Positions 10,836-22,413 of a DNA stretch of 64,000 bases are shown piece after piece. The position numbers were made by a program, and so were the translations under genes. The notes below the pieces were generated by a model, which worked only from the letters and a program-made list of their open reading frames with translations, was not told the origin of the DNA and searched no databases. Each line of letters opens with the position of its first letter. Within the stretch, counting starts at the first letter, position 1. The stretch spans positions 30,690,001 through 30,754,000 of the forward strand of contig JBITNC010000002.1 of assembly GCA_050084985.1 (NCBI GenBank). Direction: 5' to 3'. Source of the DNA: Nageia nagi. Taxonomy: Eukaryota > Pinophyta.

Positions 10836-13745
10836 TTATGGTGCTCTACTCTTTGTTTTGCTCTTTTTTATCGATTAGATTGTTGACTGTGGTCACATTA
10901 ATCGCCTATGTTTTGAAAAGGAAAAGTTTGAAAACTTTTACAAGTATAAAAAAGATGATGTTATGATAGGTGATAACTTCACCCTTTAAGTCCAAGGAAT
11001 TGGGAGTGTGTTGATTCACGGGAAGATTCTTGATAATGTGCTCTATGTTCTTAAGCTTAGGATGAACCTTCTCTCCATGATCCAAGTTGCTAAAAAAAGG
11101 TATTCTTTTGAGTTTCACTCTCAATCTTGATGCATTGAGAAAGGACTTACCACTTTGGTTAAAAGATCAATGAAAGATAATCTCTACATTATGGATCAAG
11201 TTCCATAAAAGATGTGTCTTGCTACAAGTGTGTATTCTAAAAAAAATCTTTGGCACCAACATTTAGGGCATCTTAACCATAAAAGTATTCAATTTATGAA
11301 AGACCAAGAACTTGTGAAAGGTTTACCTTCAATTTCTCCTTTGATTAGTCTATGCGAGAAGTGCATTCTTGGTAAGATGCATAGATAAAAGTTTAAAAAA
11401 GATAAGGTAACAAAAGCATCTCAGCCTCTTCAACTTGTGCATTCAGATTTGATAGGTCCATCTTAAATTAAGTCATTTTGAGGAGCATTTACATCTTAAC
11501 CTTCATTGATGACTTTAGTAGGATGACCTTAGGGTATCTACTTGAGCACAAAGATCAAACCTTTGAGAGTTTTAAGGTTTTTAAGGTCTTTATTGAGAAT
11601 CAAACTAACCTTAAAATTAAGATGTAAATATTAGATAATGGAGAAGAATATAATAGCAATGAGTTTAATGACTATTATGCTAAGTATAGAATTAAGAGGC
11701 AGTTTATGATTCCTTAAACTCCTCAACAAAATAGTGTTACCAAAAGAAAAATAGAATAATTATAGAAATGGCTAGATGCATGTTAGGTAATCTTCCTAGT
11801 TTCATGTGGGGTGAAGCTATGGGCACTGTTATTTACACCTTAAATAAGTGTCTCACAAAAATCATTCAAAGCAAAACTCCTTTTGAGATATATTTAGGAA
11901 GAAAACTTAACATTTCTCATCTTAAGGTGTTTAGTTGTGAAGCATTCTCTTACATTATTTCTAAGAAAAAGAAAAAGTTAGATAAAAGAGTTGAAAAATG
12001 CATCTTTATGGGTTGTGACAGTTAGCATAGAGGCTACAGGCTCTACTTTCCATCCTACAAAGTCGTGTTTATTTTAATGGATGTAAAGTTCAATGAACTT
12101 CCTGATGAATCTACTTTTAAAAAGGATGTTGATGATCCAGAGGATTCTTCAGTTGCACCTAGCTAATTAGATATTGATTTAGATAAGTCACCTCAAGAAT
12201 AAAATTTTCCAACATAAAGGGTAACAAGAAGCATGAACTTAAACAAATCTTTATTTTCCAAGATTGACAACAAGCATGAGCCCTCAACCTTCAAAGAAGC
12301 TTCTAAAAATGAGTGCTAAATGGAAGCCATGAAAGTGCAGTATGAGGTGCTTATGAAAAATGAAACTTGAAATTTGGTTCCTTATCCCAATGAGTAGAAT
12401 GTGATTGGTAATAAGTGGATCTACAATGTCAAGTTCAATTAGTTGAAGATATTGAAAAATAAAAGGCAAGGTTAGTAGCCAAAGGTTTTGCTCAAACCTA
12501 CGATGTAGATTATGATAACTACTTTTGATCTTATGGTAAAGATGCCTACTATAAGGATTATCCTTGCTCTTTCTGTAGCTTAAGGATGGAAAGTTTTTTA
12601 ACTCAACATCAAGAGTGATTTTCTCAATGATGACTTAGTTGTGGAAATCTTCATGAATTAACCAGAAGGGTTTATTGTGAAAGGTAAAGAGTCCTTTATG
12701 TGCAAAGTAAAGAAGTCATTGTATGGACTTAAACAAGCACCTTAAGCCTAGTATAAAAATATTTTAGGGTACTTTGCAAACATTGAATTCTTCAAATGTT
12801 TTTCAAACTTCGATCTATATGTACTCAATCAAGGAAAAGATGTGGTCTTAAATCTCTTTTATGTGGATGATCTCTTGATTACTGAGAATAATGAAGAAAT
12901 CATTCAAAAGTGCATATCCAAACTTAAGGTAATGTTTGAAATAATTGATCTTGGTCTTTTGCACTACTATCTTGAAATGCAAGTGTATCAATATAAGGAT
13001 TGTACTTGTCTTAATCAATCTAATTATATATTAGACATCTTGCAGAAGTTTGGAATGGAAGAGTGTAGATATGCTACAATCTTAGTCTCTCCTAATATCA
13101 CTATTTTTTTGAGCTCCAATTCTCAATTGGTTGATGCTACAACTTATAGGCAATTAATTGGTAGTATTTTGTATTTAACTATATCTAAGTTAGATATTAC
13201 CTTTGTATTGAATCTGATGGTACTATGCATGTAGAAACCTTATGTTGAGCACCTCAATGTTGTTAAGCAAATCTTGAGGTATGTTGCAGGGACTAAAGAT
13301 TTTGCTCTCAAGTATTCTAAGTTACCCACATTTGTTCTCTCTAAATTCTCAAATTCTGACTATAAGGAAGATAGAGATGATAGAAAGTCAACCTCTATGT
13401 ATGTGTTTAGCATTGGTTTAGGTGCTATATCTTGGGCTTTCAAGAAGTAACCTACTATTTCTCTTTTCACCATAGAAATCAAATACCATACCATGTCTAT
13501 TGCAGCCTAGAAAGCCATTTGGCTAAGGTATCTTCTAAAAGAAATCAGCTATGAGCAAGGTAGTTCATCTTTGATTTCTTCAAACAACCAATCGACTACT
13601 TCTTTATCTAAGAATCTTATCTTCTATTAGAGAATAAAAGATAGGGAAATATATGCCCATTTTATCAAAAAAAAAAGTTTTTGATGGCATCATACACCTT
13701 GAACTCCAATTATTTATTCACCAAGCCCCTCCCGAAAGCTTAGTT
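10836..13745 (+). pseudogene. Element A pol (protease-integrase-RT-RNase H) relic
   Basis: The order is that of Ty1-copia. A protease region near 10850-11100 has lost its DSG motif. The GAG-pre-integrase zinc region at about 11220-11370 shows LWHQHLGHLNHKS and CEKCILGK. The integrase core at about 11430-12050 is cut by stops and frame changes. RT spans about 12240-13130, with KWIY, SLYGLKQAP and the intact catalytic FYVDDLLIT near 12858. RNase H spans about 13250-13740, with DDRKSTSMYVFSIG. The longest open piece is 12842-13234. Many stops stand where B or the family has Gln or Trp. The protein copied element RNA and inserted the cDNA; this copy cannot. Confidence 0.8.
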
Positions 13746-14513
13746 CTATAATCTTAGGGATGCTATCAAGTTGGTGAAGTTACCTTCAAGGGGCAGTGAA
13801 TTTTGAACTTTTATGTTGAATTAATATTTGTGATGACAACTTCACCTCTAGAAATATGTTATGCTATATAGTGTTGATTTTATTGTACACCTTCATGGTA
13901 AGTTTGCTTTGTGTGAAGAACTTATTGTACTAATTTTTAAAAGCAAAAAATTGGCCAATCTAGCACTATTCAGTTATCCATATGTGAGAAAATCTTATGT
14001 GTCTTTTGGCACTATTTAATTATCCATATGTGAGGAATTTATATGTGCATGCTCTATTTTGTAATGATAATCAACAAATATTTTATATACAACAGGTGAT
14101 TATGATTATTTGCATGGCATCTTTGTGATGACTTATAGTGCACCATTGATCAGTTTATAATGGCATTTATGTGATTCATCTATCCTTTTTGATATGAATA
14201 TGTTGCATCTAATTGATCTTATTATTTGAGCTATTTATGATTTGTAGGTTCTTTTAAGATTGCAAGTTACTTACCTCAAGTATGCAGGCTTTTAAATACT
14301 CTTCTTGACTTCCAATTGGATGACTACTTCATGTACATTGAAATTGATTGTGGTTAATGATTGTAGTTGGCAAAGTAGTGAGTCTCAAACTAGATCTTTC
14401 TTCACAAATATGTAAAAATTTCTCATCTTCGTTGTATCTATTTGGAGAACTCTCTTACTTTCTCTCTTTCTTCTCTCTTATTCGCTCTATCCCAATATTG
14501 CATTAAGAGGGAG
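13746..14513 (+). other. 3' untranslated region and polypurine tract of element A
   Basis: This non-coding stretch joins the end of pol to the 3' LTR. At 13963-14052 it holds two copies of a 46-bp unit containing GCACTATT and TTATCCATATGTGAG; element B carries four. The purine stretch AAGAGGGAG at 14505-14513 abuts the 3' LTR and is the expected primer for plus-strand DNA synthesis. Confidence 0.65.
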
Positions 14514-14984
14514 TGTTGAAATGTATAATGCATTATTGTAAAGGTTATGTAATAATATTTTATGTAAGTTCACTAATACTTAAAGGTATCATTTGATACC
14601 TTAAGTATTTAAATGAATATGATAATGTTACTTGTTCTACACTCTATGTCATGAGCATGCCCCTTGGGTAAAAGGATGTGCATGTCATGCTTTTGTACAT
14701 TGGATAAAAGGGTGATCCAAAGAAAGATTTTGACCTATAAATAAAAGGCTTCCTCTTTTTTATCACATATCAATTTGTGAAGTAAAATTATGTTATAGGA
14801 TAGTATTTAGAAGAAAAGTGTAGGAAGATTGTAAGAGTTCATATTTGTTAAGAAGAACGATCTAGTTACTGGATGTACTCCTAGTTGGAGGAACCACTTA
14901 CATCTTGTGTTATCTTTTTGAGATTGTTTTATGAATTTATTAGATGTGTATTGTAAGGTTTCATGTGATCTTAGAAGTTTAGAG
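14514..14984 (+). repeat. 3' LTR of element A, left part
   Basis: It starts TGTTGAAATG and follows the 5' LTR to TTTAGAG at 14984, where element B begins. A TATA box is at 14736-14743. The missing last 28 bases lie beyond B at 26594-26621. The last five bases, TAGAG, are repeated right after B at 26589-26593. Confidence 0.85.
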
Positions 14985-15099
14985 TGTTGGAATGTATAAT
15001 GCATTAATTTAAAAGTTTGTATTAAATCTTTTATGTAAGTTCACTAATACTTAAAGATATCATTTGATACCTTAAGTATTTAAGTGATTATGATAATGT
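14985..15099 (+). repeat. Truncated 5' LTR of element B
   Basis: Only the first 115 bases of the LTR remain, from TGTTGGAATG to GATAATGTA. The TATA box, the rest of the LTR and the primer-binding site are gone. The sequence passes directly into leader-like DNA, so one deletion removed the promoter after insertion. Confidence 0.75.
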
Positions 15100-16321
15100 A
15101 ATTTAAGTATTTATCATTTTTTAACAAGCAACTTAAAGTTAAGATGCATACCTAATTTTTTAAGTTATAGGATTGATGCATGCTTACATTTAAGTATTTA
15201 TCATTTTTTATGCAAAGATAATAAATGAACTTATGCAAATGATGCATGCTTCTTACTTAATTTTTTAAGTTGAATGATGCATGCTTATTACTTAATTTTT
15301 TTTAAGTTATGAGAATGATGTATTTTTTATTCCTTATGCAAAGTATTTATCATTTTTTTGTAAAGTTAATAAATGAACTTATGTAAATGATACATGCTTC
15401 TTACTTAATTTTTTAAGTTGAATGATGCATGCTTATTACTTAATTTTTTTTAAGTAATGGGAATGATGCATTTTTTATTCCTTATGCAAAGTATGGAATA
15501 AACTTATAAGAATTGATGTAAAGATGTCCTTTAGGGGTTAGTAAACAAAACCCATTAGACACTTAGGTTTCAAATTTTTTAATACATGATGTTTTACTTA
15601 TGCTCTTTTACTTCATGTTTTGTATTTTGCTTTATTTACTTATGTAAAATCATAAACATTGAAATGAACAACCCCCTAAAATAAACAAATTCACACGTAC
15701 ATTCTGTAATATGATTTATTTTGGGAGCCATGAGGTGAGGATAGGTGAACTGGAGCTTTTAAGTTTGATGATCCAAGTGGTGAAAAGTTTGTACTTCTCA
15801 ATTACCCCTAAGTCCTCTGTTGGTCTGGATATAACTCTATTAGGTGGATAGGTATGTGTGTAGTGATACCACATGTCCGTACATCCATTCAAAGATTATC
15901 TTAATAACCTAGGAGGATAACTTGAAATTTAATCAAGATTAATAATTTGGTTGATCCAATAAATGTCAGAACCTTAGAAAATAGCTAGTACTTCTCTTTA
16001 TGAGAGTATATTACTCCCCAAGGGGAACTAGTTGAGGATTGGTAGGACTTGGGCTCCTCTTATGTGGGCATCCAAGTGAAGGCCTAATTTTAGATAAAAA
16101 AATAAACCTCAATAATGTCACTTTACGTCTGCAATTCTTGAGATGAGAAATGTATTTGGGTACATGGGTTATTATTTGAATTGTAAAATATTTGCGCTTG
16201 TGAATCAAATCAAGCGTCCTTAATGTTAAATGTAATATGTATTATTTACTTGGTTAAAACTTAATATTTAATGTTGTTTATTGAAACCACATACTTATTA
16301 TTTCATATTCTTATGTAAAAA
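15100..16321 (+). other. Leader of element B with a 149-bp tandem duplication
   Basis: The AT-rich leader matches A at about 8640-9856. At 15192-15340 and 15341-15489 it has two head-to-tail copies of a 149-bp unit that starts AAGTATTTATCATTTTTT. Another AAGTATGG start follows at 15490, as if a third copy were cut short. From about 15520 it matches A's leader through the CCTTTAGGGGTTAGTAAAC block and the ATACCACATGTCC block. No coding frame is supported. Confidence 0.65.
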
Positions 16322-17285
16322 ATGGAAGAATCCCTTTTACCCAAGCACATTCTTGATGGTTCCAACTATGAGATTTGGAAACCATGGATGAGAGTTAATT
16401 TGAAAGCAATGAAGCTTTGGCAAACACTAAATGAGAACCTTGTACCTCCTATAAATGAGAAGGCATTAGAATATTACAACATAAATAATGAGTTGGCAAC
16501 TTCCATGATTTATCATGCAATTTCAGATGATGTGCTCCTGATGATTTCCTCTTCAACTTCGATAAAATAAGCATGGGATAAGCTTAAGCAAATCTACCTT
16601 GGTTCAAAATTTTTAAGAAGGTTTACCTTTCTTCAAAAGTTACTTCAATCTCATCAAGGAGAAGATGAAAATGTGGCTATCTACTTGAATAATATTATTG
16701 ACCTAAGGACCCAACTTATTGCTTGTGGATGCAATTGAATCAATGATGAATTCATAGTCTTTATCATTCTTCAAAATCTTTCTTCAAAGTTTTAAAAATT
16801 TATGATGGTTATAAAAATAATGCTTGATAATGATGAAGAAGTATTCTCCCTTAAGAACCTTTCTAGGCACCTATTAAAGCATGAGAAACCCTTAACAATA
16901 AGATGTTGATTTCTTTTCCTAAGGATAATAACATTGCTCTTGAAGTAACCAAAACTCCTTTCATGAAGAAGTTCAACCATCAAAAGAAATCTTATCTTTC
17001 TTTCTCTAAAAAGTTTGAGAAAAGAGGTAATGGCTACAACAGTAGTAGGAACAACAAAAACAATAACCACAATAACAGGAATAATGGCAATAATAACCAC
17101 TTCAAGTAAAATGATGGAAAAAGTAAAGCAAATAATTCATATCCTAAGAATAAATTTGATGGTAATTTTAACTATTATGGCATCCAAGGTTACAAAGAAG
17201 TTGATTGCTCCAAAAAGAAAAGAGAGAAAAAGTTCAAAGGCAATGGAAATGTAAAGAACTACTAAAGAAAAAAAACACTCATGCT
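16322..17285 (+). pseudogene. Element B gag relic
   Basis: ATG at 16322 starts MEESLLPKHILDGSNYEIWK. The frame is open for 82 codons to a TAA at 16568, which replaces the Glu or Gln before AWDKLKQIYLG. The UBN2-like capsid continues through FLQKLLQSHQGEDENVAIYL and NLSRHLLKHEK with further stops. The Asn-rich basic spacer is at about 17030-17110. The zinc knuckle near 17165-17215 reads YYGIQGYKEVDC, with Cys and His replaced by Tyr. The start was chosen because the same residues begin gag in element A. Family role: particle formation and RNA packaging. It cannot make a full product. Confidence 0.75.
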
Positions 17286-17876
17286 AGTTTTGCTATGGTG
17301 CTCTACTCCATGTCTCACTCTTTTTCACCTAAATGGATTGTTGATTATAGTTGCACTAATCACCTATGCTTTGAAAAAAAAAATTTGAGAACTTTCATAA
17401 GTATAAAAAAGATACAGTTGTGATAGGTGATAAATCTACCCTTGAAGTCCAAGGAATTAAGAGTGTTAATTCACAGAAAGGTTTTTGAAAATGTTCTCTA
17501 TGTTCCTAAGTTAAAGATGAACCTTCTCTCCATGATCTAAGTTGCTAGAAAAAAGTACTTTTTGAGTTCGACTCTCAATCCTGGTGCATTAAGAGAGGAC
17601 TTACCACTTTGGTTAAGGGATCTATGAAAGATAACCTCTACATTGTGGATCAAGTTTCATCAAAGATGTGTTTTACTTCTAGTGTATGTTCTAAAGGCAA
17701 TCTTTGGCACCATCGTTTAGGGAACCTTAACCACAAGAGTATTCAAGTCATGAAAGATCAAGAACTCGTAGAAGGTTTTCCTTTAATTTCTTCTTCAGTT
17801 GGTATAAAGCAAGAAGTGCATTCTTGGTAAGATGGATAGATAAAAATTTGAAAAAGATAAGATAACAAGAGCATTT
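17286..17876 (+). pseudogene. Element B pol, part 1 (protease to start of integrase)
   Basis: A protease segment at about 17320-17480 reads KWIVDYSCTNHLCFEKK; the expected catalytic Asp-Ser-Gly is now Asp-Tyr-Ser. The GAG-pre-integrase region is open at 17609-17830, with NLWHHRLGNLNHKSIQ, the first half of the integrase zinc-binding HHCC domain. The frame runs to KDKITRAF and stops at 17876 where element C begins. It resumes at 22891-22896 with the repeated CATTT and QPLQLVHS. The same residues are contiguous in element A, which confirms the insertion point. Confidence 0.78.
17872..17876. repeat. Target-site duplication of element C, left copy
   Basis: CATTT lies directly before the LTR start TGTTGTGTGTGG and is repeated exactly at 22891-22895 after the 3' LTR. 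A 5-bp duplication is the normal footprint of copia integrase. Confidence 0.92.
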
Positions 17877-18354
17877 TGTTGTGTGTGGAGCATGATTGTT
17901 CAGAGTTCTTTATTTTAGCCGGATGTATACCCAGGAAGCTAAAAATGTTTGTAAAATTACCTTGTAAAAGTAAAGTAATTTCTAGTCAATCTGGGCCGTT
18001 CCTTAGGCAAATAATCTGACGGTTGAACTTATGTTTGGTTTAGGGCTTTTTTCCCTAGATAAAAACCCCTCTCTTTGTATGAGGGCATTGTAACAGACGT
18101 GATTTAGTGAGTGAGAAATAGAGACGTGAGACTGTGAGAGAAAATAGAGGATATTACAATGGATCTGCTGTAGGTTGTATCTATTCACTCTGCTGGATAA
18201 TAAAAAAGGAAGGACTAGCTGTTTGGTGTGGACGTAGCCCAAACTGGGTGAACCATGTATATCTGTGTCTCTCTTGTTATATGCATTTTCTGTGTTTATA
18301 TTTTCTACAATATTTTATGTGCTCCATTGCTTCAGAATATATAATTTTCTAACA
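17877..18354 (+). repeat. 5' LTR of element C
   Basis: The 478-bp LTR begins TGTTGTGTGTGGAGC and ends TTTTCTAACA. A weak TATA-like AGATAAAAACCCC lies near 18056. GTGAGTGAGAAATAGAGA and GTGAGACTGTGAGAG form a purine-rich stretch downstream. The outer TG/CA and the exact target-site duplication fix both ends. Confidence 0.93.
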
Positions 18355-18356
18355 AC

Positions 18357-18369
18357 TGGTATCAGAGCC
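18357..18369 (+). other. Primer-binding site of element C
   Basis: TGGTATCAGAGCC starts two bases after the 5' LTR. It is complementary to the 3' end of initiator methionine tRNA, which would prime minus-strand synthesis. Confidence 0.92.
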
Positions 18370-18429
18370 GAAGGTCTATTTGGCTGATAAACTCGCAGGA
18401 AAGAAGGATTCCTCGTTCGAGTGGGAGCA

Positions 18430-19255
18430 ATGGTGGAAGATGGTAAGTTTAGGGTTGAGAAATTTAATGGCCAAAATTTCTCACTATGGAAGATGTAGAT
18501 GGAAGATTATCTGTATCAGAAAGATCTATACCTACCATTGGGCGGAAAAACAAAGAAGCCGATGGATATGACAGATGAAGAGTGGAACCTTCTCGATAGA
18601 AAGGCACTCGGAGCAATACGGTTGAGCCTCGCTGCATCAGTTGCCTTCAACATTTCAAAGGAAACAACGACAGAGGGTTTATTTCAGGTGTTGTCAAAAC
18701 TATATGAAAACCCTCAACCTCAAACAAGGTATTTCTTATGAAACGGTTATTTAATATGAAGATGTCGGAAGGTGGATCTGTTGCGGATCATTTAAATGAT
18801 TTTAATACTATTACAAGTCAGTTATGTTCTGTAAAGGTAGACTTTGATGATGAAGTTAGAGCTCTGTTATTCTTATGCTCATTACCAGAAAGTTGGAATG
18901 GTTTAGTAATGGCCATTAGTAACTCTGTGTCTAGATCTAGTACTTTAAAGTTTGATGATGTTGTTGGTGCTATCCTTAGCGAGGAAATGCGACGAAAAAG
19001 CTCCGGTGAGACATCAGGAAATGCTTTGAGTGTAGATTCTAGGGGAAGAAAAAGTGAAAAAGGAAAGAGCTCAGGATATAGCAGTAAATCAAAGAAAGGC
19101 AGATCCAAGTCCAGATCGGGGTTAGAGTGCTGGAATTGCGGAAAGAAAGGACACCTAAAGAGAGACTATAGATCTCGGAAGGGAAAAGAAGGAGATGCAC
19201 AGCAAGAAAACAATCATGAAGCAAATGTGACAGGTGAGGTGTTACAAGATGCTTT
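18430..19255 (+). pseudogene. Element C gag relic
   Basis: The likely start is ATG at 18430, reading MVEDGKFRVEKFNGQNFSLW, the usual copia gag opening. A TAG at 18496-18498 breaks it after LWKM, where Gln is expected. The UBN2 capsid continues from 18499 with DRKALGAIRLSLAASVAFN. A one-base change near 18720 moves the frame to the open stretch from 18738 ([20 protein letters not shown]). A Ser/Lys-rich spacer follows, and then the zinc knuckle at about 19129-19172, [15 protein letters not shown], whose fourth ligand is Tyr instead of Cys. Family role: particle shell and RNA binding. Repairing few positions would be enough for a full frame, in line with the young LTRs. Confidence 0.88.
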
Positions 19256-20563
19256 GATTCTTTCTTTCGAAAATATTAATGATTCCTGGGTGGTAGATTC
19301 AGGGGCCTCATTCCATGCCACACCTGATAAGAAATATTTTCATGACTATGTTCAAGGAGATTTTGGACAAGTTCGTTTGGGTGATGATAAACCTTGTAAA
19401 ATTGTTGGAATGGGTAAGGTTCTTGTAAAACAGCAGAATGGAAACCAATGGTACTAAAGGAGGTAAGGCATGTTCCAGATCTAAGGAAAAATCTGATTTC
19501 AATAGGGCAGTTAGGTAGTGAAGGTTGTGTGACAACTTTCACAGATAAAGTTTGGAAGGTCACCAAAGGAGCCCTGGTAATAGCAAGAGGTGAAAAGGTT
19601 GGTACATTGTATTTATGCAATGGTATTTCTAACTCTGTTAATGCTTTAACTTCCAAAGGAGCAGATGCAGCATTATGGCATCATAGGCTCGGACACATGA
19701 GTGAAAAGGGGATGAAGATTCTTCACTCAAGAAATTTGTTGCCAGGTTTGAAGAATGTTGATTTGGATTTCTGTGAGAATTGCATTTATGGAAAACAGAA
19801 GAGAGTCAGATTTCTCAGAGTTGGGAAAGAAAAGAAGAGCCAAAAATTAGAGCTTGTGCATACAGATGTATGGGGACCTGCTCAGGTATCATCTCTCGGT
19901 GGCTCTCGTTATTATGTTACCTTTATTGATGATGCAACTAGAAAAACTTGGATTTATTGTATTAAGAATAAATTTGATGTATTTGATACTTTCAAGAAAT
20001 GGAAAGCTTTGGTTGAGATTGAAACAAGAAAAAAATTGAAGTGTCTTAGATCAGACAATGGAGGTGAATATTGCAGCAAAGAGTTTGAAAGGTACTGTTC
20101 AGAACATGGAATTCATAGAGAGAAGACAGTTCCAAGAACACCACAAGAAAATGGTGTGTCAGAAAGGATGAACAGGATAATCATGGAGCGTGCAAGGTGT
20201 ATGAGATTGCATGCAGGATTGCCTTTACAGTTTTGGGCAGAAGCTGTAGATACTGTTGTTTATCTAATAAATAGAGAGCCTTCAAGTTCCCTGGATGGTG
20301 GTGTTCCAGAGGAAGCATGGATAGGTAAAAAGGTAAACTACTCCTTTTTAAAGCCTTTTGGTTGTGAGGCCTTTGTCCATATTGATAAAGAAAATAGAAC
20401 AAAGCTTGAGGCAAAGTCAAAGAAATGTACCTTTATTGGATATGGTGTTAATGATTTTGGTTATCGCTTATATGATTATGAAAATCACAAAATCATTAGG
20501 AGCAGAGATGTAATATTCAATGAAAAGGTCTTCTATAAGAATCAGCTACAGGAAAAGAAATAA
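19256..20563 (+). pseudogene. Element C protease and integrase relic
   Basis: The protease motif [12 protein letters not shown] (about 19288-19323) keeps the catalytic Asp-Ser-Gly. A single missing base near 19446 splits the frame within [13 protein letters not shown]; the second part is open at 19448-20563. Integrase follows with LWHHRLGHMSEKG and CENCIYGKQ (zinc domain). The catalytic triad lies in HTDVWGP, SDNGGEY and ENGVSERMNR, all intact. The C-terminal GKKEWMI-like block appears as GYGVNDFGYRLYD. A TAA at 20561-20563 ends the piece before KENKEYVVLDE, so the polyprotein is cut ahead of RT. Protease releases the enzymes from the polyprotein; integrase inserts the cDNA. Confidence 0.9.
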
Positions 20564-22316
20564 GAAAAAGAAAATAAGGAATACGTAGTTCTTGATGAAA
20601 TCATTGAAAAAGTAAAGGTGCCTAAAAATAATAATAACCAACCACCACAACAGCAACAGGCACCCCAAACACCTGAAAGTGGTGTTAGAAGATCTACCAG
20701 GATAAGTAGACCCCCTGAACGATACTCTCCTTCATTATATTATTTATTGTTGACTGATTCCGGTGAACCTGAATGTTATGAAGAAGCAATGCAGGTTGAA
20801 AGCAGGAAGAAGTGGGAGGTAGCCATGGAAGAAGAGATGGACTCCTTAATGCATAACCAAACTTGGGACTTAGTCAGGTTGCCTGCAGGAAAAACTACTT
20901 TGAAGAATAAATGGGTTTACAGGCTGAAGGAAGAAGATGGAGGAAAACAAAGGTACAAAGCTAGACTTGTGGTGAAGGGGTTTGCACAGAAGAAAGGTAT
21001 TGATTTTAATGAAATATTTTCTCCTGTTGTTAAAATGACTTCAATCAGAACTATTTTTAGTCTTGTAGCAACTGAAGATTTGCATCTTGAGCAGTTATAT
21101 GTAAAGACAGCCTTTCTCCATGGGGATTTGGAGGAAGAGTTATATATGCAACAGCCACAAGGATATGAGGTGAAAGGGAAGGAGAAACTTGTGTGCAGGT
21201 TGAAGAAGAGCTTGTATGGCTTGAAATAGGCTCCAAGGTAGTGGTATCTAAAATTTGACAAGTTTATGTCTGAACAAGGTTACACTAGATGTCACTCTGA
21301 TCATTGTGTTTATTTGAAAAAGTAAAATGATGGCAGCTATATTATATTGTTATTGTATGTAGATGACATGCTTGTTGCAGGGTCTAACATGCAGGAAATA
21401 AATGTGCTCAAAAGAAAATTAGCAATTCATTTGCAATGAAGGATTTGGGAGCTGCAAAACAAATCCTTGGTATGAGAATCACTAGAGATAGGAAAAATCA
21501 TAAATTAACATTGTCTCAGAATGAGTACATACAAAAGGTGTTGAAAAGATTTAATATGCACAATGCAAAACCAGTTAGTACACCTTTTGCTAGCCATTTC
21601 AAACTTAGTAAGGAAATGTGCCCAAAGACTCAAGAAGACATGGATTATATGTATAAAGTTCCATATGCATCAGCAGTTGGAAGCTTAATGTATGCAATGG
21701 TCTGCACAAGGCCTGATATTGCACATGCAGTGGGAGTTGTAAGCAGGTACATGAACAATCCAGGAAAGGAACATTGGATGGCAGTGAAATGGATTCTCAG
21801 ATATTTGAAAGGTACCACAAATCAAGCATTATGCTTTGGTGGTTCAAACATTTCCCTACAGGGATATGTTGATGCAGATATGGCAGGTGACAGAGATAAT
21901 AGGAGGAGCACTACAGGGTATGTATTTACTGTTGGTGGAACAGCTGTCAGTTGGGTTTCAAAAATCCAAAGTGTTGTTGCACTTTCAACAACAGAAGCAG
22001 AGTATGTTGCTGCTACAGAGGCTAGTAAAGAAATGATTTGGTTACAAAGGTTTATGGGTGAATTGGGTAAGGAGCATAATATGGGGATGCTATACAGTGA
22101 TAGCCAAAGTGCCATTCATCTTGCAAAGAATTCAGCATTTCATTCTAGGACTAAACACATACAGCTTAAGTACCATTTCATACGATCAGTGTTGGAAGAT
22201 GGAGAATTAAAGCTAGAAAAGATACATACTAGCCAGAATCCTGCAGATATGCTAACAAAAGTTGTAACCAGGGAGAAACTGAGAATATGCTCAGTTTCAA
22301 TTGGTCTTCAAGGATG
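20564..22316 (+). pseudogene. Element C reverse transcriptase and RNase H relic
   Basis: A Gln/Pro/Asn-rich linker and SGVRRSTRISRPPERY precede RT. RT runs from about 20770, with NKWVYRLKEEDGGKQRYKAR, DLHLEQLYVKTAFLHGDLEE and SLYGLK. TAG codons replace Gln at 21227-21229 and 21239-21241, and TAA at 21323-21325. The catalytic LLLYVDDMLV near 21345-21374 is intact. A one-base loss near 21420 shifts the frame to MKDLGAAKQILGM (open 21436-22317). RNase H shows DADMAGDRDNRRSTTGYV, ALSTTEAEY, SDSQSAIHLAKN and RTKHIQLKYHFIR, all with their acidic residues. Together these copied the RNA into DNA and removed the RNA strand. Confidence 0.9.
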
Positions 22317-22402
22317 ACGATGAAGATGAGAAACAGCCAGGTCCAAAGAGGAGTCATTGTCCAGCAAATAAAGCAGCGGTGGAGTTGCTACAATCATTCT
22401 CC

Positions 22403-22413
22403 AAGTGGGAGAT
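22403..22413 (+). other. Polypurine tract of element C
   Basis: AAGTGGGAGAT directly precedes the 3' LTR. RNase H-resistant purine tracts in this position prime plus-strand DNA synthesis in LTR retrotransposons. Confidence 0.75.

Noticed and set aside
14985-15099. A solo LTR next to A's 3' LTR
   Set aside because: It is followed by leader and gag of B and shares B-specific bases with the LTR at 26104, so it is B's truncated 5' LTR.
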